64,000 bases of DNA, taken from JAUNBN01 sp036645935 (lineage in GTDB: Bacteria; Bacillota; Clostridia; Oscillospirales; Ruminococcaceae). Below, piece after piece: positions 51,306 to 63,300 of this stretch (its first letter is position 1; each line of letters opens with the position of its first letter). The notes below the pieces were generated by a model. The model searched no databases and was not told the DNA's origin. It saw only the letters and a list, made by a program, of their open reading frames with translations. The stretch is from NCBI GenBank assembly GCA_036645935.1, contig JAVXNE010000004.1, forward strand, positions 1-64,000, written 5' to 3'. Both the position numbers and the translations under genes were made by a program.

Positions 51306-54300
51306 CTAGCTTTTTTCCGCAGTGTTGAGTTCTTTTTTCCGCCTGTCCAGCGCGACCCACAGGCACGCGAGCAGCGCCATTGAGGCGACGCCCATCGAGA
51401 CCCAGATTGCCATGTCGTTCCAATCGCTCGTCTGAACGGTATACACACCGAGATCCCATGAGAGGTCAACGGTATTTCGGTTGAGATAGATCGTGCGGGT
51501 GTGGTAGTAGCTCACTCCCGATTGAGACGCTATTTCGCGGTTGCGAATCACTCCGCCACTTCCGACAACGTTGTTGATGCCGATCTTTTCAGGCGCTCCG
51601 TATTTTACAGCGGATGCCGCCGCGCCAACCCTGATCAGCCCGAGCGATTGCAACGTGCGCGTCACTCCGAGAATCGACGCGCTGTGCGTCTGATAGATGC
51701 CGTCCGAGTCGGACGCAAATGCACCGTTGCCGTTTCCGCGCTCGAGACGTGTCAGCGAGTAAACGTTGGGTATTGCAAACCGCACGCGGTAATATCCCTC
51801 GCGAAGGTTGTCGAAATAATACTGACCGGACTTGCCGGTATATTGCCGTGCCACCTCGACCCACGCCTTTTCATCGGCAATATCACCCGTAGGCGAATTG
51901 TTCATCTCGAGCATACAGAGTATGCCCTCAAGCACCATCTCGTCGTTGTCCTGAACACCATTGCGGTTGGAGTCGAACCAAACATAATCTCCGAGGGCAG
52001 ACATCACCGTGACAAGTCCCATATCCCAACTGGGATCGGTTTTTCCGTAACCTAGGATAATCGGCACGGTTGGGTGTCCGTATCCCGTGATGTAGATGCT
52101 CTGCGCGTCGGAATCCAGCTTGCTGTCGCTGCCGGCATTAACTTGGGTGGCCTCATAGGTTATCGTCGAGCCGGGAACTTCGGGCAGGAAAATCACACGA
52201 TACTGCCGTCCGCAGTCAAGCCCTCCCCATAGACCGTTAAACTCATAGCGCCCGTTTGCGTCGGTCGCTGTCGTCCCGCCATCGACCCAAATTCCGTTGG
52301 TGCCATCACGATACTGCAGTGTCACGCGAATGCCCTCTGTGGGCTTTTCGCCGGCGTCCTGTATTCCGTTGTAATTTGTGTCGAACCACACGTAGTCTCC
52401 GAGGCCGCTGTACAACCTCGCACCCGCGTCCCAATAATATTGCACCTCATCATATCCAAGCTTGATTGTCTTGGTCGAGCCGCTGTTGCGATTGCTCGAG
52501 ATGAGCGCACAGTCGGAATCGAACATGTAGTCGGTGTTCGGATCTCCGCTCGCGATATTGGGGATAACTGCGCCGTATGGCACACCGTCAGCCGATAGCG
52601 GGAATTTGAAATGCACAGTGTAATCTCCGGGAACAAGCCCGCCGAAGAAGTATTTTCCATCTGCGCCAACCATGCTCTCTCCGAGCTTCATACCCGTGAG
52701 GACAGCGCCCGTGCTGTCCGTTGTCGCATCTTTATAAAGCGTGACAATTGTCCCCGGCAAGGTCACGCGCAAGTCCTGAATGTTGTTGTAGTTGGTGTCG
52801 TCGTATATAAATCCGCCCAACCCGCTCAAAACGACAAGTCCTGCATCATAGCGAAGATCCGGGGAATTTGCAGACGACAACTCGATAACATCGGTGCGGC
52901 GAACTGTATCGCTCGGGTCCATCGATTTTGACGCATCGGAATCAACCGCGTTGTCCGCTTCTGATTTTGCCGTTGTAAAGCTGTATTTTGGCGTGTATCC
53001 ATCGTCCTTGATCAACATTGACGTATCAAACTCGACGACATATTTTCCGGGAACGAGTCCTTCAAAAAGATAATAGCCTGCGCTATCGGTCCCATCCGCC
53101 TCTGTTTTGTTGTGAGTGTACTGCGTTGCAATGGGCACTGTGCCGACGTTGCCGCTTGCATCCACCCGATAGAGCAGCACCAGCACGCCGTTCACGCCGA
53201 TTTCAACTGCGTTTCCGAGGGCATCGAGCTTGAGGCCGTCATCATTCTGCACTCCGTCGCGGTTGACATCTTCCCAAACGAAGTCACCGAGTGAACACGG
53301 CTGTGCAAACCCCGCGTCGATGGTCCAATTCCGCTCGGCAGTGAGCGTGCGGTTTGCCATATCCTTGACAACATTCAGCGCGATGCCACTCAACTTGCGG
53401 TTCGCGTCGATATCGGAGTCGATAGCGTCATCCGATTCCTGATTTTGCAGTGTCGGAACAAGGCCATCGCTTGGATCACCAAAGGTGACCTCATAGTCAA
53501 CGTAGACATTTCCTATGTAATCAGCCGGGTTCTTCGAGTCTTTTGGCGCACCGTCACGCGGCAGATTTGCGGGCAGGTTTTCAAATTTGTAATAGCCGTT
53601 CCGATCTGTCGTCGTGCTCGGATAGACGAATGTCTGCACAGCATTGCCAACTTTGTGTTCTGTTCGTGTCAGTCCGATCTTCATACCCTCTATCGGGATA
53701 TCGTTTGCGGGATTCTGTATTCCGTCGCTGTCGACGTCACGCCACACGTAGTCTCCCAGCGCTCCGACGGGCAGTCTCATGTAAGCAAGCACTTCGTTAT
53801 TCTCAACCGGCAGCATCACGCTGTTTGATCCGAAGGGCCGCGCTGTCGCCGCCGCCGAGTTTGAAATGAGCTTTTCATAGAAATCGGAGATATCTCCGAG
53901 CGCTGTAAATTCCGGCATATTGATCGAAAACTCAACAGCACACGAGTCGCCCTTGTTGAGCTTGGTGTCATAGGTGACTTCGTATCCCACCGCGAGGATG
54001 TCCGAGGAATCCTTGGGAGCGTTTGTCGTCCAGCCGTCCCAAATATTCTTGCCACCCGCAGCGCTGAAACTATAAAGCATCGGGAATTCGTCCTTATACC
54101 CCTGCTTTATGCGCTCCGCTTTCGCGAGTGTATGTCCGTCACTTGCGAGGTAGTAATAGACCGTCGTTTTGGCATTTTCCGGTGTCTTGATCGCGCTTGC
54201 AAGATTATATGTCGCTTTAACCCCTGCTGTTGAAGTCACATCGCCCAGCTCGGTGTGGCGCGCCGTGACGTTTTTATTGGACAATCTCACGACGTAGCTG

Positions 54301-57300
54301 TCACCGAAAAATGGCAACACGTCCACTATGCGCATTGTCTTTGTGTCGCTTGTGTAGTTGGTCACCGAGAGTTTGTAGTCGACACGACCGCCCGGGAAGC
54401 TGTTTGCGATCTCTCCCGCGTTCAGATATTTTGAATCGAGCGCGCTCTTGACCTGTTTGACGATGGTAAGCTTGCTCTGGTCAGCCATGTTGACTGTTGT
54501 CTCAGCGAGTATATGGCGGTTTTCGAGCCGATCTGCCGTCGCTGTCGCGAGTGCGTCGAACTCCGATTGGTCAACCGAAGGCTCCGGCGTAATCGTGCCG
54601 CTCGGCGTGTTGTTATAAAACCCTATTCCGAGCGGGTTCTCCGCCGTTCTCGGCATTCTCTTCCCGCTTGTGAGGAACGATTCACATGTTATTTCGTGCA
54701 CCGACGCAGGCTTGTCGTAGTCAATGCTCGCGCCGAACGAAATCACAGCAGAACCGCCCGCTGGTATCGCTTCACCAAGGATAAATACCAACCTCTCGGC
54801 GAACACCGCCTCACCGAAACTGTCCTTTTTGCCGGTATCGACCATCTCGCCGCGCACAAGTCTCGCAGCCAGCGGCGCACCGAAGCCGTCACGAATCGTG
54901 AATATACCCCCGCCCGAAAAGTTGGAGTTGTTTGTGACGAGCGCTGTGTATGCGGGAAGGTCAACTGTTATCAGCGGCTCACCGAATTCATAGCCCTTGG
55001 TGCTTGCATTTTTTGCTGTCACCGTAAAGTCTATCTGATCGCCGGGCAGGCAGCTTTTCTGCGGAGCCGTCATCTTCAGTTCTACCGGCACGAGCTCGGT
55101 CTTTTCGGACCTGAACTTGAGTAGGACGGGATTGCTCTGGCCGAAGACGCCGGAGTGCGGCTGAATCACAAGACCGGTCTGATCTTTTTTGGTGTAACTG
55201 TAATCGACCTGCGCGGTGTTCGTCAGTCGAATCACCTCGTTGTAGCGCGGGTCGCTCGAACGCTTTGCAAAAACCGTCTTGAAATCGAAGCCCGCAGCGC
55301 TGAAGTTTTTGCCGACCGCTCCGTTTGTCTCCGTTCCGATATATCGAATCCGAAGTCCCATAACATTGTCTCTGACTTTGGACAGATCAACGACTGCATA
55401 GTCGGATGATGTTCCTGTCTTTTCTGTCAGATTTTGCAGATTGACAGCGCGGTTGCCCGAAAAACTCAGCCAACTCGATGGCTCGGCGCTGCCGAGAGCC
55501 GCAAAGGTCTGATATTCGACAATCGCATCAATTCGTCCATCGGTGCTGTCGCTCGCTTTGTATATACGAACCTCCGTTATGTCAAAATCCCCATTCTTCG
55601 GGGCGATATTCACCCAGTTGTCCGGTGTTTGTTCATATTCAAACACGAGCGTCCGGGCGACACCCTGCGCGTTTTTAACCGTGAAATTATCGGTCACCGT
55701 GAAGTTTTCAAGCGGCAACGGGTTCTGTGCATTGGTGTAGTCATAAATTCCGAAACACACCTCGCGCTGCTCGAACATAAGGCTGCGCTGTTCGACATTG
55801 GGATCGGGTGACACTATTTTTTTGGATATTCCGCTCGGGAACAGCTTTTCATCCACTCCCTTGCCGTTCATAAAGCTCAACGTGTTCACGCTCGCGCTCG
55901 GCGTGTGCACAGGATACACCGTTATCTGCTGTCTCTGAGCGCTCGTGCCCACAATGCGCGGATCGAGAGAGTATCCCGCCGGCGCCTTTGTCTCGATAAC
56001 ATTATATACAGTGCCGCCTGCCTGTGCCGGAATCATTCCGGACAGCGCCTCACCGCTCGTATCGGTCACGAGCTTGCTGACCGTGTTTCCGTTACCGTCG
56101 AGCCACGTCACGAGTTCTCCGCCCGCTTTGTAAATCTCAAACTCCGCGCCCGCAAGGTTCGCGTGAGTGTCTTTATCCTGTTTTATAACCTTGATTTTTC
56201 CGGCGTTTGTGAAATCGACAATCTCACCTTTAAACACCGCGTTTGCCGTTGCACCGAAGAGTACATCAATACATATCGGGGCAGGGTTGAGATCATACCC
56301 CTGCGGCGCTTTCGTCTCCTTGACTATATACTCGCCCGGGCATACGTCGCTGAAGCTGTAACTGCCGTCCTTGTTGTCGGTTGAGGTCATAATTTCAGTT
56401 GCCGGGTCGGATTTTTCATAGAGCTTGAATTCCGCACCCGAAACTCTGACCTTTGTGGCGTTGGAGTTGGTGCGATCATACGCGCCACGTTTTGTGATCA
56501 AAATATCACTTTTTGCATCGTTGCGAACGACCACAGGCGCGCTCGTTATGCCAGCGTCAACCTTAAAGAAATATTCCATCGGTTTCCCGCTTGAATCGAG
56601 CTGCGTCACGTATCCCTTTGGCGATTCCGTCTCAATTATCTTGTAATCTCCAACCGGGACATACTCCGATATATAGACGCCCTCAACGCGCGTGCCGTTG
56701 ATCTTCTCACCGCTCACCGTGAACGTATGTGTCCGTCCGGTCGTCGAAGTTTCCGGAACAAACTTCTCGTAAACTCCTGCGCTGTTCTTCTTGTAAAGCT
56801 CAAACGTCGCACCGTTTATTGCTGGGTGTGTGCCGTCTGACCCCTGCTTTTCAACGATGAACTTTCCCTTGTTGGGACTGTTTTCAATAACGTTATCGGT
56901 CTTGCCTTCAAGAACATCCGTCGCGCCGCCACTCGTAACTGTCGCCTTGAACACTTCGGTGCTCTGCGCAAAGCCGTATACAGTCGCTGTCTCTTTAATG
57001 TAATATGTGCCGGGGATAAGATCGTTCCAGACGCAACGCCCGTTCGCCGTTTTCTGCGTGGTCCCCGATATTGGAATGATGTCGGCGCTGTTTGTGAACA
57101 GCGCAAACTCAGCGCCATCAAGCGGAATCATCTGCTCAGAAACAGCTCCGGTACTGTCCTGCGTCTTCCACTTGCCCACCTTTCTGATCTCGAGACTTCC
57201 CCTTTCAACGTTCACCGCTGTCTCGGCAACATCTCTTGAACCGAGATTGTCTGTCGTGACTTCAAACACCTTATCGGACATAAGATATTTTGCCGGTGCA

Positions 57301-60300
57301 TAAAGCTCGCGGATATAATAAGTCGTGTTGGGATCAAGCTTGGAGAAAGTTGCCCAGCCCTGTCCTGCTCCGGCAGTGCTCACTGTCGTCGCCAGTTGCA
57401 GCGCCGCCGCGTGATCACCCTGTTGGGCAAGCGCCTTTGTGGCGTAAATTCCGAACTGAATACCGCCTAACGGTCCGCGCTCGTGCACGGTGCCGCCGCT
57501 GTCGTATGTCGAAACTTTCTTGATCCTGACCGACTGATATTTCTCGTTGGTTATCGGCGTGCCGGTCGTGTCTGTTATCTGATTTGTCGAGACCGTGAAC
57601 GGCCCGTTTATCGTCGCATCGGGCTTGTATCCAATGGGCGCAGCAGTCTCGCGGAGATAATATTCTCCGGCGGGAAGCAGTCCCGACATGCCGGTTCCGA
57701 GCCCCGCTCCCGAACTTTCGGTTGTTATTGTCATCTTGACGTTGCCGACGCGAACCTCGTCATATCCTCCGCTCAAGTTTTTCGTGAGCAACTCGAACAC
57801 AGCGCCCGGGAGCATTGTCCCAACGTCATTTTTGTCGACTTTCTTTATGAGTAACTTGCCATAGTGCGTGTCGTTGACGACATTGAGGCTCTTGCTGCTC
57901 CCAAAGTTAAGCGCCTGCCCTGCATACACCTTTATGGCAAAGGGTGTGAACCAGGCAGTGCTGAACTCCGGTGTGTTGGCACTTCCGACCGAAATCTCGC
58001 CCAGCCAATACTCCGTCCCGCCGTTTGCCTCGGTTTTGGCATCAATGCCGATGAATGTCGCACTGCCGTCCGCAAGCGTAGTGGACTTATAGAGCGCGCT
58101 GTCTTCCTTCGCCGCCCTGGCCTCCTGCTCGCTCGCAAACAGGCCAAAGGTCACTCCCGCAAGGTTGCGAGCCTCATTTTGCGGCGCGAACAATCCCGTC
58201 TTTTTGAGTTTTATGCTCGCTTGCGGGTCGTTGGTTATCGTGTGAAGGTCAACCGTTGTGCCTTTGATGGATATCTCAAACTCCCGCACCCCTGCTGCGC
58301 CCGAGGGTACGGTGTATCCGATGGACGCACACTCAACTATCTTGTATTTTCCGAGCGGTAGCAGCCGCGAGGTGTAGCTTCCGTTTCTCGTCTGGAATGT
58401 CTCCTGCTCAGTCCACAATCCGTTTTCCATTTTGAAAAGCTTAAACGAGGCGTCCACTTTTGTCGTGGCGCTTATTGAAGACACTTTTTTAAATGTAAAT
58501 CGTCCGCCGTTCCAATAATTGCTGACGGGGTTTGCGAACAGCCATGTGTTGGGTGAGTTTGTCCCTGAATCCACGCGCACATGCCACTCGTACACCGCGC
58601 CGGGATCCATCTCATACCCTGCGGGAGCCTTGGTTTCAGCAACAATGTAATCTCCCGCGGGGAGCGGCGCCGAGAAATACTGTCCGTCGGACACTGTGAA
58701 GTTCAGCTTCACTTCGCCGCCCTTGGTGTATCGGCAGCTGCTGTCGTGAACATGTGCCGTGGCAGAGCCAAGACAGTTCCCCTGCCCCTGTCCTGCGGCT
58801 TTGTACACCGTAAACGTAGCACCGTTGATATCTTCTACGTAGCTGCTTCCGAGATATCCCTGCTTTTTAATTTTAATGCGCCCGTACTCGATGTTGACTA
58901 TCGAGAGCGGCTTGTTTGTTACGGTGTCTATCAGCTGCGCCACTTTGCCCGCCATAACAACCTTAATGGTGTAAACAGTGTCGGAGCGCGTGTAATTTAC
59001 GGAAGGCACTATTTCGAGCGCATAATATATCGCATCGGTGAGTCCCTTAAAGGCGAACTTTCCATTTTTGTCGGATTTCTGCACGTCCTTGATTTCGGGA
59101 TAGGCGGTTTTAAGCGCTTTTATCTGTGCCGCAACGTCGCCTGAGGGATTGAGAGGGTTTGCCGCGAGATAGGCGTTGACCTTGTCGGCTTCATCCTTTG
59201 ACTCGAATAGGGAGATGTAAGCGTTAGCCAGTCCTCTGCCGTCTTGATCAACCTTGCTTGCGCCAACCCCTGCAGTTTGGCTGTAATCAACAACTGAATG
59301 TTCCACCTCACTGCCAGCCGCGAGCACGACCGGTCCTGTCCACTCCTGTGTGAACTTGTAGCCGCTGGGCGCTTCGATTTCTTTGACAAAGTATTCCAGA
59401 TTGCCCGAGGCGCGATCGCCGTCGGTCTTGAACACGGGCAGATCGTTCAGCGTGACACGCCCTCCCGTTGTTGAAACCGCTTTGACAAGCACAAGCTCCT
59501 TGCCGTTATACGTCACTGTGTCGCGCGGGATCTCGCCTGTTAGCAAAGTGCGGTAGATCTCGAACTTTGCCTTGCCCGTCGTTATGAGATTGAGCGAGCG
59601 ATCGATCTTCGCTATTGTGAGCCGACCCACATAGGGTTTGTTCTCAAATCTCACGGTGACTATCTTTGTTTGCTGATCGGTCACATTGATAACTGCGGCC
59701 CGCTCCGCTCCCGCCGCAAGATCATATCCGTCAGGCGCTTTAATCTCCTTGACCGTGTAGCTTCCGGGCGCGATGTATCCTGTCATCGCCTCTCCGTTGC
59801 TGTCCGTCACCAGCACGCTCTGAGCCGTGCCGTTGGAATCCAGCCAGCTCACGCGGGCGCCGTTCTGCTCATACAGCTCAAATTCAGCTCCCGAAAGTGG
59901 TATGTTGGCTATTAAATTTCCGTTTTTATCGGTCCAGACGCCCTCTTTGACAACCTTTATTTTGCCCTTGGGCTGATTTTCAAAGACGTGCGGGGCGGTC
60001 TCTCCGGTAATCTGTCCGGCAACGACGGAACACTCAAACGAATTCGCCGCACCGATAACATATTCCTGTCCGTCCGGATCCGGTTTGACTGTGACTTCGA
60101 CAAGCTTGTAATTTCCCTCTTTGAGCTTGCCCGACACTCCAATACCGTTCCAGTGCTCTGTCTCAATGGTTCCGACAGCCTTGCTCATGTCATAATTTAC
60201 TGAATCGAGCGGAGTTGCAGCATAGACATTGAAAATCGCCTTAATGCCGTGTCCCGTGTCTGCCGAACTGACCTTCTTTATTCTGATCTTTCCATAGTCG

Positions 60301-63300
60301 GGCGCGTTGGATATCTTTTTAACGGCGTTTTTGACCGTTTCTTTCGCGGTACCCTTGTAGTACACTGTGTTGTCTCCGGATTTCAGCACGACTTCAATCG
60401 GAGTTGTGTCAATCTTGTAGTCGGCCGGCGCTTTGGTCTCAACAAGAACGTATTTCCCCGCCACAAGCTCGACGGGATTGCCTGTTGAATCTAGCAGTGT
60501 GCCATGCCCGTCTGCACTCGTGACAATCGTCCCGAGCACCGGCGAAGAGACCGAATCCCTGTAAACGTTGAACTCGGCACCTGCAAGTGCGGTCGTCGTC
60601 CCGCCGAAATCTCCCTGTTTGAGAATTTCAAGATGCGCATAGCGGGTGTTGTCAACAGGCACGGTTGCAACGCCGGTGTTTGTTTTAATCATAATTCTGC
60701 CGCTCGGAATGATGTAACCTCCGGCAGTCGGCGCCCCGATTTCCTCAATCCAGTAATCGGTCGAGGGAATGAGCCCGTTTATAATAAACGAACCGTCTGC
60801 GAGCGTTGTGAAAGGCTCTGTGTTTAATTTGTTTCCGCCTGTCGCGGAATCATAGAGGTCAAACTTTGCGCCCTCAAGATATACAGTCTTGCCGAGAAGC
60901 GTATCGGAGTCGCGCTTGATCACTTTCACTGACACATGACGAAAGTTTGTAACGTTGATCGTGACCGTAACCCCGTGATTTGCGCTTTGCAGCGATATAT
61001 ACTCGCCCTGCTTGTTGAATGTCGCGTCGCCCTCGTGGTTGCCGTCGGGGTCGGAAATGCCGGTGATACGCTCAATCGGCTCAAAATCGTTCGAGATTGC
61101 GCGCTCCTCGATATAATATGTCCTGTCGGACGCAAGCTGACGGGAATAAGCAATGCCGTCGTTCCCTGTCTTCACCGTGTCCGCGAGAGTTCCGTCGGAA
61201 TAATAGATGTCGAACTCAACGTTTGCGAGCTTTGTGCCCAAGTTGTCTTTTTTGATTATCCTGATGCGTCCGTAATCGGTGTCGTTGTAAACCAACTGCT
61301 CGGTTTTTGAACCGCCATTCACCTCAACCACAAAGGGGGCGAGCACGTTGTAGCCCGAATTGGGGTATTTTGCATTGAGAGAGCTCTCGACCTCACTCAC
61401 AAGATAGAATCCCGCAGGCAGCAGCAGCGCTCCCTTCGAGCCGTCGTTGATCGGTTTTCCCGCTCCGTCGGATAGCGAATAAGACGCCTTACCTGTCGCG
61501 TCAATGACTGTCGTTATTGCGTAACTTGCAGCCCCCACCGCGACAGTTCCGCTCTTGTCACACGGCCGCACTGTAAATTCAATGCCCTCCAGCGCGAGGA
61601 AATTGAGGCCGATCTGTGTGCCGTCAAAGCCGGCCGTCGTGCCCCACCGACCATATTTCAGCAGTGCAAGGGTTCCATATGGCACGTTTTTGATGTTTTC
61701 AGCGAGCGCGGTCGTCGTACGCGGGGAAACGTCGACCGAATACCATATGTCGCTGCCGTCCGTATTTTTTTCAATTGAATATCCGGCGGGTGCGCTCTTC
61801 TCTCTGAGCCAATACTTTCCCGCTTCGAGCAGTTCGGACGTGTAAACGCCGCCTGCCGGCACTGTTATCTCAGCTATCTTTGTGCTCTCTCCGGCAGGAC
61901 GGGAACTGCTCTTGTGCAGCTCAAACACAGCGCCTGCAAGTCTTTTGGCACTGTCTGTCGCATCGACCTTAGTGAACGAAAATTTGCCGAGTGTCGATGT
62001 GTTGGTCACGGTTCCGACACCGTTCACAACATCGAGTCCGACCGTCTTTATCTCGCCGCCCTTGAGCGTTACGGAGATCGTTGAGGGATTAATTCCGTTA
62101 AAGCCCTTGCCGCTGTATGCTTCGGGCACAGACGTCTCTTTTATGGTGTAGGTTACTCCCGCCTTGGATGCGGGAACCCCCTCGAATCGAACAAGGCCTG
62201 CAGCGTCCGAAATCGCAGTGAAGTCCGCGCCGTTCTTCTGAATCGCAGCCCCGTCCTTGTCGCAGAGCGTAAACTGCACGCCGGAAAGAACCTTTGCCGC
62301 GGTGTCCTCGAAGCCCTGCCCTTTCTTGTAAAACAGAATCGCACCGACTCCGTCTTCCGTCGCTTGGTTGACTACCTCGAGCTGCTTGGCGGTCTTTTCC
62401 GCCCTTTTTGCGTCTTTGAAGCTCACGGTGCCGTCCGATGCAATCGCGACCTCGATATAATCGCTGTTGACATATCTGTAGTCGCCCGACTTTGCAAATC
62501 CTGTCGGAATCAGCGTTTCCTTGATATAATATGTGCCGAAGCGCAGGTTCTCAAACGCGAGCACCCCGCTCGGATTCTCCGACATGACCGTGCTCGTCTC
62601 AACGGGCGCGACAGCGTTGTTTTTGATGTCTGTGGCAATTGTTCCGTTCATATCCGAATAGAGCGTGAACTGAGCCTTGCCATAAGCACTCGCAAGAGCG
62701 GCATCCAACGGCCGCGCGTTTTCATCCCCGAGTTTTATGTACTTTCGCAGCTCGAGCCGCACCGGTTTTGTGGTATCTTCCGGCCAGCCGAGTTTCACCG
62801 ACGCATTGTCGTCAGTCGTGCGCTCACTCTCGCCGATCAGCTTATACTTCAGCTCCGCGGTGTTGACAAGATCGTATATCTTAGCGTCCTGATTTGAAGG
62901 GGTCGCATACTTATCGTTGGGGTATGAGATTTTCAGATAATATTTGTTTTCGATGGAATATCCGGCAGGCGTGTCGTTATGTCCCTCAGCGGCCGCTGTC
63001 AGATGTTTTGAAATTGCGACGCTGTCGAGCGATCCGTCGGGCTTTAACGCAAGCTTGTAATCTCCGGGTTTGGTCGCAGTTGTCTCGTGAAGCGGAAAGC
63101 GTGTGCCTTTCTCATTGACCATTTCGAGGCTGACGAATGTCGCACCTCCGTCCGGAACGGGCGCATCCGGCAGCTTGTCGCTAAGGAGATATCCGCCATA
63201 GCTTGTGGCAGCGCTGTCGGTATCAAACGCAAGGCGGCCGAAACTGTCATAACTCGTGCGCGAAGTGTCGGGATTCCCACCTGTGTCGAGTCCGACACTC

